Notes: a model not told the origin generated them from the letters alone. Shown: positions 37,992 through 46,689, numbered from the stretch's first letter. The stretch is 64,000 nucleotides of DNA from Aquibacillus kalidii (GCF_014280935.1 NZ_JACLZI010000039.1:45253-109252); one strand, 5' to 3'. Numbers and translations are program-made.

Positions 37992-39188
37992 TTAGAAGAA
38001 CATTCCTGCAACAGCTGCACTTAACAGGGATGCTAGCATACCTGCTGCGACAGCACGAAGTCCAAGTCTTGCAATATCTCCTCGACGATTTGGGGCAAGT
38101 CCACCTAATCCACCTAGAAGAATCGCCATCGAACTTAAGTTGGCAAAACCACATAATGCAAAACTAACAATTAAATTCGTCTTATCAGAAAGGTTTTCCA
38201 TTTCAGGTGCAAATGCTGCATAAGCAACGAACTCATTCAATACTAGCTTTTGCCCAATGAAGCTTCCTGCTGTAATAGCTTCTGACCATGGTACACCTAC
38301 CGCAAAGGCAATTGGTGAGAAGACGTAACCTAGAATACCTTCTAGTGTTATGCCACCAAAGATACCTAAGATTCCGTTAATTAAAGCAATTAGTGCAATA
38401 AAAGCTAAGAGCATCGCACCTACGTTTAGCGCTAGATGCAAACCATCTGAAGCACCCTTTGCTGCTGCATCAATAACGTTCGCTGTATCTTTGTCTTTTT
38501 CTAATTTAATTTCATCAGCTGTTTCTGACTTTTCTGTTTCTGGCATCATGATCTTTGCCATTACCAAACCTGCCGGTGCAGCCATGAAGCTTGCTGCTAA
38601 AAGGTATTCTAATGGTACACCTAGTAAGGAATAACCAATTAATACAGAACCCGCTACAGAAGCAAGACCACCAGTCATAACGGCAAATAATTCTGATTGT
38701 GTCATTTTAGCAATAAACGGTTTTACTACAAGTGGTGCTTCCGTTTGCCCAACGAAAATATTTGCTGCTGCTGACATTGACTCCGTTTTACTCGTTCCTA
38801 ATAGCTTAGACAGCCCTCCACCGATGAATCTAATAAACAATTGCATGATTCCTAAATAATATAAAACAGAAATTAGAGCAGAAAAGAAAATAATGACAGG
38901 TAAAATATGAAAAGCAAATATAGTTCCAAATTTATCTCCATCGGCTAATGACCCAAATAGAAAGCCAATTCCTTCATTCGCATAATCAATCACATTTTGT
39001 ACAAGCAACGTAAACTTTTTAAGCGCCGTGCGACCCGCGTCCCATTTTAGTACGATGAATGCAAATAATAATTGAATCCCTATTCCACCAAGTACCGTTC
39101 TATAGTTAATCGCTTTCTTTTTTGTTGAAAATAAAAATGCAATAGCTAGTACTACAAATATACCGAAAATACCCCAAATAATATTCAT
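37992..39188 (-). CDS. nupC: Nucleoside transporter NupC (CNT family)
   Basis: Proton- or sodium-coupled concentrative nucleoside importer, 398 residues. Features: N-terminal three helices, [40 protein letters not shown] (substrate loop), [29 protein letters not shown], and [23 protein letters not shown] near the end. All CNT signatures are intact. It is the first structural gene of the locus and has the best defined promoter with an overlapping operator. TTTTTCC-type SD: GAGGAAAAATAGC before the ATG. Confidence 0.96.
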   Translation of the reverse strand: MNIIWGIFGIFVVLAIAFLFSTKKKAINYRTVLGGIGIQLLFAFIVLKWDAGRTALKKFTLLVQNVIDYANEGIGFLFGSLADGDKFGTIFAFHILPVIIFFSALISVLYYLGIMQLFIRFIGGGLSKLLGTSKTESMSAAANIFVGQTEAPLVVKPFIAKMTQSELFAVMTGGLASVAGSVLIGYSLLGVPLEYLLAASFMAAPAGLVMAKIMMPETEKSETADEIKLEKDKDTANVIDAAAKGASDGLHLALNVGAMLLAFIALIALINGILGIFGGITLEGILGYVFSPIAFAVGVPWSEAITAGSFIGQKLVLNEFVAYAAFAPEMENLSDKTNLIVSFALCGFANLSSMAILLGGLGGLAPNRRGDIARLGLRAVAAGMLASLLSAAVAGMFF

Positions 39189-39271
39189 GCTATTTTTCCT
39201 CCTCGATGCTTAATCGTCTCTCTTAATCTCTTCAGATTAATAAACTTCATTCAAACTATTTCAATATTTCA

Positions 39272-39285
39272 GTAGGACGTCCAAC
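39272..39285. promoter_or_regulatory. Candidate GntR operator downstream of the nupC promoter
   Basis: GTAGGACGTCCAAC, a palindrome around GGACGTCC. It lies about 50 bp downstream of the -10, inside the nupC leader. Same motif as at 39339 and 36481. Confidence 0.7.
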
Positions 39286-39329
39286 AACTAAACGTTAATG
39301 TATGCCCTTTCAAAAGTAGCTACATTCAT

Positions 39330-39359
39330 ACTATAAAGGTGAGACGTCCTACAAGTCAA
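39330..39359 (-). promoter_or_regulatory. nupC promoter with operator in the spacer
   Basis: Minus strand: TTGACT (39359-39354), 18-bp spacer, TATAGT (39335-39330). The spacer contains GTAGGACGTCTCAC (39352-39339), a dyad GTnnGACGTCnnAC. A repressor bound here would block RNA polymerase directly. Confidence 0.8.
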
Positions 39360-39426
39360 CTATATTTTATATTTTTTTTATGTTTACATAAATAGGAATT
39401 AAGGTGGTTATCGGGGAAACCCCTTG

Positions 39427-39493
39427 TCATGCATAGGTTTTTAACACAACAAAACCTATGCCAAGTGTATAAGAAATTGACATAGGTTTTATT
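39427..39493 (-). terminator. Three-armed alternative hairpins behind the GntR gene
   Basis: CATAGGTTTT or its complement AAAACCTATG occurs three times. On the minus strand the middle arm GGCATAGGTTTTG can pair with the preceding AAAACCTATG (long loop) or with the following AAAACCTATGC (short loop). One of these stems is the terminator of gntR. Confidence 0.6.
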
Positions 39494-39496
39494 TTT

Positions 39497-40222
39497 TTAT
39501 ATCGTTCGCTTTCTGTGTACTGTAAAACTAATTTGATCTGATCGAAAAAAATTAAGAGAGTACAACACCGGATTGTCATATAAATCAAAGTGAATCTGCT
39601 TTAAAATCATTAAGGGTGTATCCTGCTCACAACTAAGTATTTCTGATATTTCTTCATGATAACCAATCGTCTTTATATCAGCCTTAGCATAACTAATCGT
39701 AATGCCTGCATCTATTTGAAGCGATGTTAGCATCGATTCTTCTTTGAGTTTATAGTCTTTTGCAAGTAGATTAGCAGGAATTTTATCAATACAATAAACA
39801 AGTGGCTGTCCATCTGAGGTACGAACTCGCTTAACAAGCAGCACTTTTTCATCTTGATTTAAATTAAGCTCTTTAATATCATCACTATGTGGATCCACGT
39901 ATCCTGTAAACAATAGTTCCGTTCCCGGTTCTTTTCCTTCTCGCTCAATCATATCCGTAATACTAAATAACTCTTCAATCCCACCAGAGAAAACAGGCTT
40001 CTTATTAACGAATGTTCCCACACCGTGTCGGCGAACAATAATATTCTCTTCTTCTAATATACGAAGCGCTTCCCTTAATGTATTTCTAGAAACACGTAAT
40101 TCTTTAGCAAAATCAGTTTCTGAGGGCAAACGTTCCCCCGGTTCTAACTCTCCATCATTAATTTTACCTTTAATCTGTTCAATAACAACAAGGTATCGTG
40201 GTGTTTGATAGCCATAATTCAT
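39497..40222 (-). CDS. GntR-family regulator with UTRA effector domain
   Basis: 241 residues. N-terminal winged helix (about 1-72): VIEQIKGKINDGELEPGERLPSETDFAKELRVSRNTLREALRILEEENIIVRRHGVGTFV. The UTRA ligand-binding domain follows (about 90-235; VLLVKRVRTSDGQPLVYCIDKIP, MILKQIHFDLYDNPVLYSLNFFRSDQISFTVHRKR). It heads the nucleoside locus and is its likely repressor, with nucleosides or sugar phosphates as effectors. In B. subtilis the equivalent genes are under DeoR, so this is a different regulator. ATG 40222 follows GGGGGG at 7 nt. Confidence 0.92.
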   Translation of the reverse strand: MNYGYQTPRYLVVIEQIKGKINDGELEPGERLPSETDFAKELRVSRNTLREALRILEEENIIVRRHGVGTFVNKKPVFSGGIEELFSITDMIEREGKEPGTELLFTGYVDPHSDDIKELNLNQDEKVLLVKRVRTSDGQPLVYCIDKIPANLLAKDYKLKEESMLTSLQIDAGITISYAKADIKTIGYHEEISEILSCEQDTPLMILKQIHFDLYDNPVLYSLNFFRSDQISFTVHRKRTI

Positions 40223-40439
40223 AGACATGCCCCCCATATGACATTATTTTACATGGATTATGAAAACGTTACAAGCTAAAACAAATGCGAGCAAGTCTGG
40301 ATTCTATATAATTTTATGTATAAGAAAGATGGTGTAATAAAATTAACGGGATGCAACTATTGAAAAAAAGAGTTGTCTATCCGGCAACGAGATAAAGACT
40401 GTATCTCTTGTTCATATATGCACCCTATGATTGAAGCGT

Positions 40440-40730
40440 TCAAACCATGTATTTTATTACACCCCAAATTAAAATACCAAAACCAACAACTATGAGAAGC
40501 AAATTTATAATTGCTGACTTATTCTTACCGTTTTTTCTATCATCAATGTAGTCGAACAAACTTCTCAAAGTCCAAAAAACAACGAATGCCAACCAACCAA
40601 TATGGTCATTTGTGGGAATATCATCAAACCAAAACTGTGCAGCTACCAAGAGGATGGCAACAAGAATTATGTTTCTACAAATAAAAAGAAATCTATTTGA
40701 ATTGTTGGATGTTTCTTCTCCGCTTTGCAT
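40440..40730 (-). CDS. Small three-pass membrane protein, 96 residues
   Basis: Polar N-terminus (MQSGEETSNNSNRF), hydrophobic segments near 14-32, 44-62 and 73-94, and a charged loop DYIDDRKNGKNKSAI. Not recognised. A good AGGAGGGT lies before the ATG. Such proteins are frequent in this part of the window. Confidence 0.65.
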   Translation of the reverse strand: MQSGEETSNNSNRFLFICRNIILVAILLVAAQFWFDDIPTNDHIGWLAFVVFWTLRSLFDYIDDRKNGKNKSAIINLLLIVVGFGILIWGVIKYMV

Positions 40731-40823
40731 ATTAACCCTCCTACTTTAATCGTCAAAATAATTGTTAAAAACCACCTATACAAGAACAGGCCAAAATCCT
40801 TTTAAACATTTGTTGCCCAACAG

Positions 40824-40982
40824 TTATAAAAATGAATTTAATAGAACTACTCCAAAATATGTAAAACTCATACTCAAAAAGACAATCATAAATGTCATAA
40901 ACCACTTGGGCAGCTCGCCATAAAAGTAAATGAAAGCTAAACCAATTAGTATGTGGATGATTAAAAACATGACGACAATCAT
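40824..40982 (-). CDS. Small two-pass membrane protein, 52 residues
   Basis: MIVVMFLIIHILIGLAFIYFYGELPKWFMTFMIVF... with two hydrophobic helices around a GELPKW turn. AGAGGTG is 7 nt before the ATG. Too short for usual ORF cut-offs but well supported by the ribosome site. No family assigned. Confidence 0.6.
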   Translation of the reverse strand: MIVVMFLIIHILIGLAFIYFYGELPKWFMTFMIVFLSMSFTYFGVVLLNSFL

Positions 40983-41059
40983 TTATTTCACCTCTTAAAC
41001 GGTCATACTATCTTTTTCCATAAAATAATCGCCCCGATCAGTTGGACAAATTATAAGTA

Positions 41060-41247
41060 TTAAGTATCGGAATTATCTTGTATTGCAATAATTGATGTCG
41101 CTATTCCAAAAAGAGATAACACGATACTGATTGGTAAAAGAATAAACAACAGAATTGTAGGCACCTGAAGTGAAGGCACTATAATACATAAAAAAAACCG
41201 ATCAATGTAGATGGTAGCCAAATTCTATTTAACCACTTAAAATTCAC
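41060..41247 (-). pseudogene. Small two-pass membrane protein gene broken at a poly-T run
   Basis: Frame 1 starts at GTG 41247 (NFKWLNRIWLPSTLIGFF) and stops shortly after a run of eight T (41197-41190). The continuation PSLQVPTILLFILLPISIVL...AIQDNSDT is in the next frame and ends at 41060. Nine T instead of eight would give one 62-residue protein with two membrane helices. It may be a real mutation, a sequencing error in the homopolymer, or slippage-dependent expression. Confidence 0.6.
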
Positions 41248-41297
41248 TATTATCCCTGCCTTGTATAAAATCTTTAAATTATTCTTATTCAAGATTG

Positions 41298-41314
41298 CTA
41301 CCATTTAGCTTAAC
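41298..41314 (-). repeat. Motif CTACCATTTAGCTTAAC
   Basis: A copy of the CTACC(A/G)TTAGTTTAAG-type block, 51 bp upstream of the broken small membrane gene. The same block accompanies the promoter element at 31995 and 42238. Confidence 0.45.
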
Positions 41315-41326
41315 ATGACGATTGCA

Positions 41327-41602
41327 CTATTCTGAAATAGTAGATATAGGTGTATCTTGTTTCTCCCAATTACTTGGTCCTTCATTTGGTGCAATGAATT
41401 TTCTCCAATAATCACCCGTTTGTTTATCAAAGATGATAATGTTGGTTTCATTTGGAGATATAAGTTCATACCTAAGTTGTTCTTGTTGTGACTCTACTTC
41501 TGTTTCCTGACTGGAACTTAACGATTGCGAGATAAACCAACACCCCACAAGAATACACAATCCTAAAATAATAATAGATATAGACTGAAAATTTTTACTC
41601 AT
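41327..41602 (-). CDS. Membrane-anchored small extracellular protein, 91 residues
   Basis: One N-terminal hydrophobic segment (ISIIILGLCILVGCWFISQSL, with a lipobox-like LVGC) and an exposed domain RYELISPNETNIIIFDKQTGDYWRKFIAPNEGPSNWEKQ. The F-D-K-Q-T-G-x-Y-W block is frequent in short exported proteins of Bacilli, function unknown. GGGGGAATATT before the ATG is a good site. A CTGCCCGTTACTTGAAG block lies upstream. Confidence 0.7.
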   Translation of the reverse strand: MSKNFQSISIIILGLCILVGCWFISQSLSSSQETEVESQQEQLRYELISPNETNIIIFDKQTGDYWRKFIAPNEGPSNWEKQDTPISTISE

Positions 41603-41635
41603 AATATTCCCCCTAATATTTGTTATTTAACTTAA

Positions 41636-41912
41636 CTGCCCGTTACTTGAAGATCAACACTTCACAACGTCACAAATCTCCATACTTAAAATATATCAGA
41701 AGATACCAAATAGTTGATTGATTTTTCCAATTTTACTGGCAATCGTCGCTTTGCAGTATAGGTCAAATACAATAAGACGATAACCCTAAAAAGTGATCGT
41801 CATTAAGGAATGAATAGTATATAGTTACTAGTAGTTTTATACTTCGAAGCAAATCACTTTATATTATTATGTGATCTTGTTCAACATAAGCACTCGATAG
41901 CTTAACATCCTT
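41636..41912. other. Intergenic region with CTGCCCGTTACTTGAAG block
   Basis: Apart from the block at 41636-41652 (also at 48792), which sits in the promoter region of the 91-residue gene, no gene or structure could be supported. Confidence 0.4.
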
Positions 41913-42218
41913 TTACAAAATTAGCGTTTTCATTACCGTTATAAATATAGCTAATAAAGCTACACTTAATGCGAAGTAACCCTTCCCAATTGTTTTATTT
42001 TTCGGTCCTAACAATCTTCGAAATCCTGATGTTAATACAGTTAAAATTATAAGGATAACAAATAAGACTGGGACTATTGTGAATACATTTTCATCAATCG
42101 GTCCTTTTATTAAGGGATTGAATACAAAGGCACAAATTAAAACTGTTGTAATCCCAGATAGCAGTAATGCCAAGTCATTTTTATTTAACCAATTCATTAT
42201 GCGTGATATCCTTTCCAT
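41913..42218 (-). CDS. Small three-pass membrane protein, 101 residues
   Basis: Hydrophobic segments near 15-35, 45-62 and 78-98, connected by short charged loops (FRRLLGPKNKTIGKG). The N-terminus MERISRIMNWLNKNDLALLLSG is amphipathic. No family recognised. The promoter repeat copy 4 lies 62 bp upstream. Confidence 0.6.
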   Translation of the reverse strand: MERISRIMNWLNKNDLALLLSGITTVLICAFVFNPLIKGPIDENVFTIVPVLFVILIILTVLTSGFRRLLGPKNKTIGKGYFALSVALLAIFITVMKTLIL

Positions 42219-42237
42219 ATTTAAATATTAAACTCTT

Positions 42238-42368
42238 CTACCATTTAGTTTAAGTGTTTTTCTTCACAAAGCCACTCTTATTTTAACATAAATATCCATC
42301 TTTCTTGTTCCACAATTAGACCCTTATATAAAAATAGCTGCTTGATCTCTATTAATGGATAACACTCG
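42238..42368 (-). repeat. Composite promoter repeat, copy 4
   Basis: CTACCATTTAGTTTAAG (42238-42254), the extended -10 motif ATGGATATTTATGTTAAAAT on the minus strand (42299-42280), and a CTATTAATGGATAACACTCG block. It parallels 31995-32122 block by block. Confidence 0.65.
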
Positions 42369-42586
42369 CCTATTACAAATCTCGCTATGCTATGCAAGAA
42401 AAACTACTAAAAAAAGTGAAAGGTCTTATTCTATAATGCAATTCAATAGTTTACTTATGTTTAACTTTAACCGACGCATACTAATTAATATGGGATTAAT
42501 CATTTTTGGCCTTTTCTATTTGCTTGGGGGGTTAATAGTTTTGTGTACATTAAAATGACCTTCATACTAACTCACAATCAATAAAT

Positions 42587-42616
42587 TAAAGGATGCATTC
42601 TTGTGAAATGCACCCT
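42587..42616 (-). terminator. Hairpin duplicated from 32157
   Basis: AGGATGCATT / AATGCACCCT around loop CTTGTGA. Lies about 45 bp beyond the 62-residue membrane gene. Confidence 0.65.
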
Positions 42617-42662
42617 ACACTTTAAATTACACCATTAAGTTAAACACTTATCTAAACCTTAT

Positions 42663-42851
42663 TTAGGCCATTCTTCGTTTATTAGATTTCCATAACAATA
42701 AACCTACAATTATTCCAAGTGGAAAGGTAATTACTACGAAAGCAATCGTTTCCACAATAATTCCGACTATAAGCTTTGCTGGTTCATTGCTTAGAGGTCC
42801 ACCAATAAGTGAATTAAAAAATCCTAATATAATTGACCATAACAATGCCAT
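42663..42851 (-). CDS. Small two-pass membrane protein, 62 residues
   Basis: MALLWSIILGFFNSLIGG, then KLIVGIIVETIAFVVITFPLGIIVGLLLWKSNKRRMA. Glycine-rich hydrophobic segments and a basic tail. No recognised family and only a weak SD. Another degenerate promoter element copy (42979-42995) lies 128 bp upstream. Confidence 0.5.
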   Translation of the reverse strand: MALLWSIILGFFNSLIGGPLSNEPAKLIVGIIVETIAFVVITFPLGIIVGLLLWKSNKRRMA

Positions 42852-43251
42852 TTTAAAAATGTATTTCTATTTATTTTCTTTTTGAAAATTGTTCACAATA
42901 GTGTCTTCCTTACCCAGTAATGCTCTATTTTATATGAGTATATTATCATATTAAAAAAGGATGTTATCTTTACTAGATATATTAACATAAATTCCTAACT
43001 ACTTTTTAAATAAATAGAATGATAGGTATAAAATGACTGGATGAAAATTTTGTCTAACTAATTTACGTTCTATCGTTTCTATCTTCCAAAAATAATTCCC
43101 TCATTCATTTAGCTTATTTTCCCTTTGTTTATCAATCTATACTAATGTAAAATGGAATTTTGCATAGCATACACTGTCCATTTTTATCAAATGGATCGTT
43201 ATATGTTGCTAGATTGGTAATTTTGTATGCAAAAGTCGGGAGGAATTATAG
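42852..43251. other. Divergent intergenic region
   Basis: Holds promoter-element copy 5 (minus strand GGAATTTATGTTAATAT, 42995-42979) and the SD of the nuclease gene (GGGAGG at 43238). No other gene seen. Confidence 0.45.
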
Positions 43252-44277
43252 ATGGGTTTTCGGTTTCATAGAAAAATAAATACTAGTTCAAAAGATTTAT
43301 CAGACAGCACTTCCATTCCTGGAACCGGCATTTCGTATAATCAGCGTATTGCTACGAAAAATAAGTCCAAAATGCCAACTCTGATTGCGCTTATTGGTGT
43401 CTTCATTCTCTTCAGTGGTTGTTCTGCTCAAGCCACTAATGAGGATAACCCTGCTGATATGGAAGAAACTACGATACCAGCAGAACAGTCTGACGAAACG
43501 AAATCTAGTGAAGGTGAAACAGACACGTTAGAGGAAAATACAGAAAAACAATCACTTGAAGATACCTCCTCGTCTGCAACAGAAGTAGAATCAGACGTGA
43601 CTTCAGAAATGAACTCTAATTTAGTTGAAGCAACCGTTACGAGAATTGTGGATGGAGACACGATTGAGGTTAGTATAAACGGGAAAGAAGATGTGATCCG
43701 CTTATTATTAGTTGATACACCAGAGACAAAACACCCTAGCTTACCTGTACAAGATTTCGGTCCAGAGGCAAGCCAATTTGCGAAAGACACACTTACAGGT
43801 AAAAATGTTCAGATTGAAAAGGATGGACCTGAGCGAGATAAATACGATCGTCTTCTTGCTTATTTATGGGTAGATGGAAAAATGTTTAATCAGCTATTGT
43901 TAGAAGAAGGACTCGCAAGACTAGCCTATGTGTATGATCCACCTTACACACATTACGAAGCATATATGAAGGCACAGAACCGTGCAAAAGATGCTGGTAA
44001 GGGAATTTGGAGGATCGATGGGTATGTGACAGAAGAAGGCTTTAATCAACCAGAACCGGTAGCTAAGACAGAGCCCGAACCGACTCCAGATGCGGAAACA
44101 GAACAAAACAATAGCTCCAGTCTTAACTATGATCCAAATGGAATCGATCGAAATTGCGGTGACTTTGACACCCAACAAGAAGCACAAGATTTCTATGAAG
44201 CAGCAGGCGGTCCCACACAAGATCCACACCGACTAGACGGAAATGATAACGATGGCCTCGTGTGCGAGAGTCTGTAG
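43252..44277 (+). CDS. Surface nuclease: DUF4236-like head, SNase domain, Excalibur domain
   Basis: 341 residues in an unusual order. Residues 1-32 (MGFRFHRKIN...SIPGTGISYN) match the two ends of DUF4236 with its middle removed. A membrane segment with lipobox-like LFSGC57 follows, then an acidic Glu/Ser/Thr linker (60-125). The staphylococcal-nuclease domain (125-270) has RIVDGDTIEV, VDTPETKHP, GPERDKYDRLLAYLWVDG and the expected Arg/Glu active residues. After a Pro/Glu linker comes an Excalibur calcium-type domain DRNCGDFDTQQEAQDFY...DGNDNDGLVCE. GGGAGG is 8 nt before the ATG. It probably degrades DNA outside the cell. Confidence 0.9.
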   Translation: MGFRFHRKINTSSKDLSDSTSIPGTGISYNQRIATKNKSKMPTLIALIGVFILFSGCSAQATNEDNPADMEETTIPAEQSDETKSSEGETDTLEENTEKQSLEDTSSSATEVESDVTSEMNSNLVEATVTRIVDGDTIEVSINGKEDVIRLLLVDTPETKHPSLPVQDFGPEASQFAKDTLTGKNVQIEKDGPERDKYDRLLAYLWVDGKMFNQLLLEEGLARLAYVYDPPYTHYEAYMKAQNRAKDAGKGIWRIDGYVTEEGFNQPEPVAKTEPEPTPDAETEQNNSSSLNYDPNGIDRNCGDFDTQQEAQDFYEAAGGPTQDPHRLDGNDNDGLVCESL

Positions 44278-44287
44278 AATTAAGGGG

Positions 44288-44363
44288 GAAGCAAGGGGAC
44301 GGTTCCTTTGCTTCCCTTTTTCAACTAAAAAAAAGCAGCAGAACCGTCTCTCTGCTCCCTCCT
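44288..44363. repeat. Interspersed GACGGTTC/GAACCGTC hairpin repeat
   Basis: GAAGCAAGGGGACGGTTCC with inner TTGCTTCCC, then AGCAGCAGAACCGTCTCTCTGC. A long imperfect palindrome placed directly after the nuclease stop, where it may also terminate transcription. Confidence 0.8.
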
Positions 44364-44417
44364 TCTGTTAAAATGAATGTATCGCTTAATTAGAGTTGTT
44401 CCATGAGGGGGGAAAAG

Positions 44418-45335
44418 ATGACATTACAGCAGTTAAAGTATGTGATTGAAGTGGCAAGAAGTCGTTCGATAAGTAAGGCTGCACAAAACCTTTTTATTAG
44501 CCAACCGAGTCTCTCCAACGCATTAAAAGAGTTAGAAAAGGAAATTGGTATCACGATTTTTTCACGAACGAATAGAGGAATCATCATCACACCTGAAGGC
44601 TCCGAATTTCTACAATATGCCAGACAGGTGATTGAACAGACAGACTTGCTTGAAAATCGCTATTCCAACACACAATCACCACAGCACCATTTTTCAGTAT
44701 CGGCGCAGCATTATGCGTTTGCGGTAAGTGCATTTGTCCGGTTACTATCCGATTACGATAGCGATGAATACGAATTTGCCTTACGCGAAACGAAAACATA
44801 TGAAATTATCGAAGACGTAAAGAATCTACGTAGTGAAATTGGTATTATTTATGTTAATGATTTCAATCGAAAGGTGATTCAAAAGTTTCTTAGGGAAGGG
44901 AACCTAATGTTTCATGAGCTGTTCGTAGCAAAACCACATGTTTTCATTAGCTCCAAGAACCCACTCGTAAAACAGGATTATGTAACACTATCCGATTTAG
45001 AACCTTATCCTTATTTATCCTTTGAACAGGGAGACTACAACTCTTTTTATTTTTCTGAAGAGATTTTAAGTACGATTTCTAGAAAGAAAAATATACGCGT
45101 TAGTGATCGGGCTACTTTATTTAACTTACTTATTGGTTTAAATGGCTATACCATATCGACGGGCATTATTAGCTATGATATAAACGATGACGACATTGTA
45201 GCTGTTCCATTAAAAGTGGATGAGCTGATCACTGTTGGATTTATTACCCATAAACATGTTTCAAACAGTCCGTTGGCTACTATTTATATCCAATATCTAA
45301 GAGAAACAATCGAAACAGAACAACTTCTGCCATAG
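44418..45335 (+). CDS. LysR-family transcriptional regulator
   Basis: 305 residues. N-terminal helix-turn-helix (LQQLKYVIEVARSRSISKAAQNLFISQPSLSNALKELEKEIGITIFSRTNRGIIITPEGSEFLQYA) and a C-terminal LysR substrate-binding fold. ATG 44418 lies after GGGGGG; an ATG at 44403 overlaps that site. It is encoded directly upstream of, and in the same direction as, the YxjG-type gene, so it likely controls methionine or sulfur metabolism, possibly like CysL/MetR types, but the inducer is unknown. Confidence 0.92.
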   Translation: MTLQQLKYVIEVARSRSISKAAQNLFISQPSLSNALKELEKEIGITIFSRTNRGIIITPEGSEFLQYARQVIEQTDLLENRYSNTQSPQHHFSVSAQHYAFAVSAFVRLLSDYDSDEYEFALRETKTYEIIEDVKNLRSEIGIIYVNDFNRKVIQKFLREGNLMFHELFVAKPHVFISSKNPLVKQDYVTLSDLEPYPYLSFEQGDYNSFYFSEEILSTISRKKNIRVSDRATLFNLLIGLNGYTISTGIISYDINDDDIVAVPLKVDELITVGFITHKHVSNSPLATIYIQYLRETIETEQLLP

Positions 45336-45431
45336 CTTCAAACTATACCAAAGCATAGATTTTATGTCTTATGTTATAGTAACTCCCCCATGCTACACTA
45401 CATAACAACAAGCATTAAGGGAGAGGTTAGC

Positions 45432-46568
45432 ATGGCAGTAGAAAGCAAAGCAGGGAAAAGAACGGTAACACCATTTCGTTTTGATAATGTAGGGAGTTTT
45501 TTACGTCCGGAAAAATTATTAAAAGCACGCGCTTCTTTTGCAGAAGGCAATCTTTCAGCAAGTGACCTGAAAAAGGTGGAAGACGAGTGTATCATCGATT
45601 TAATTGAAAAACAAAAAAATGTAGGTCTTCAAGCCATTACAGACGGAGAATTTCGTCGTTCTTGGTGGCACTTAGATTTTATGTGGGGATTAAATGGCGT
45701 ACAAAAGGATACTGTAGAACGAGGCTATGTTTTCCATGGGGAAGAAACGAGACCTGAAACAGCTAATTTGATAGGAAAAATTAGTGGGGATAACCACCCA
45801 TTTGTGGAAGACTTTACATTTATTCAACAATTTGCAACGGATGATGTTGTAGCCCGACATACAGTCCCAGCTCCTGCTCAGTTTCTAGCAGAGCTACAAC
45901 GTCCGGATAATATAAAGCGTACATTGGAAATCTATCCTGACACAGAAGACCTAGTTCAAGATATTGCCAAGGCCTATCAGACGTTTATCGCTGATTTATA
46001 CGAAGCTGGTTGCAGAAGCTTGCAGCTGGACGATTGCACTTGGGGTATGCTGTGTGATCCTAATTTTGGCAAAACGATGCGAGCAGACCAGGCTGAGGTA
46101 AAAGAAGTTGGCGAGCTATTTTTACGCGTTAACAATTTAGCTATAGAGAATGCACCAGAAGACTTAATTGTAACCACCCATGTTTGTCGTGGAAATTATC
46201 ATTCTACTTGGGCATCTTCCGGTGGTTATGATCCAATTGCAGAGATTTTGTTCAAAAAAGAAAATGTGTCAGCATACTACTTGGAGTTTGATACAGAGCG
46301 CGCTGGTGACTTTTCCCCATTAGCACACTTAAGTAAAGAAAAACTCGTCGTTCTTGGTCTTTTCTCATCGAAAACTGGTGAATTAGAAGATAAAGAAACG
46401 ATTAAAGCCCGTATCGCTGAAGCAACAAAATACGTTGACATCAACAACCTATGCATTAGCCCACAATGTGGCTTTGCATCTACAGAAGAAGGAAATATCT
46501 TAACAGAAGAACAACAATGGAATAAACTCCGCCTCATTAAAGAAGTAGCAGACGAGATTTGGGGATAA
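45432..46568 (+). CDS. yxjG: MetE-like methyltransferase, YxjG/YxjH type
   Basis: 378 residues, the same length as B. subtilis YxjG. It corresponds to the C-terminal catalytic half of cobalamin-independent methionine synthase: FRFDNVGSFLRPEKLL, ITDGEFRRSWWHLDFMWGLNGV, GCRSLQLDDCTWGML, VTTHVCRGNYHSTWASSGGY, YYLEFDTERAGDF, LGLFSSKTGELEDKETI and LCISPQCGFAST, including the zinc Cys/His residues. ATG 45432 follows GGGAGAGG. In B. subtilis yxjG is under an S-box riboswitch; no S-box fits in the 96 bp here. Confidence 0.93.
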   Translation: MAVESKAGKRTVTPFRFDNVGSFLRPEKLLKARASFAEGNLSASDLKKVEDECIIDLIEKQKNVGLQAITDGEFRRSWWHLDFMWGLNGVQKDTVERGYVFHGEETRPETANLIGKISGDNHPFVEDFTFIQQFATDDVVARHTVPAPAQFLAELQRPDNIKRTLEIYPDTEDLVQDIAKAYQTFIADLYEAGCRSLQLDDCTWGMLCDPNFGKTMRADQAEVKEVGELFLRVNNLAIENAPEDLIVTTHVCRGNYHSTWASSGGYDPIAEILFKKENVSAYYLEFDTERAGDFSPLAHLSKEKLVVLGLFSSKTGELEDKETIKARIAEATKYVDINNLCISPQCGFASTEEGNILTEEQQWNKLRLIKEVADEIWG

Positions 46569-46576
46569 AAAGTAAA

Positions 46577-46641
46577 TGGAAGCAAGAGGACGGTTCTTGT
46601 GCTTCGATTAAACTAAAAGAGAGGCAGCAGAACCGTCTAAG
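46577..46641. repeat. Interspersed GACGGTTC/GAACCGTC hairpin repeat
   Basis: GGAAGCAAGAGGACGGTTCT, inner TGTGCTTC, then GGCAGCAGAACCGTCTAAGG. It lies directly after the yxjG stop, as at 44288 behind the nuclease gene. Confidence 0.75.
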
Positions 46642-46689
46642 GAATTCGTTTCCCAAACTATATCATGTGAACCAATTTGTTATCTAGAA

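Noticed and set aside
40300..40430. Possible riboswitch or leader upstream of the GntR gene
   Set aside because: No conserved riboswitch segments and only weak dyads could be found.
42355..42558. Plus-strand 67-codon frame ending in a hydrophobic stretch
   Set aside because: Its start codon is part of the repeated promoter block, there is no SD, and the first half is not protein-like.
45336..45431. S-box (SAM) riboswitch before yxjG
   Set aside because: The gap is under 100 bp and shows none of the S-box stems or its conserved segments.
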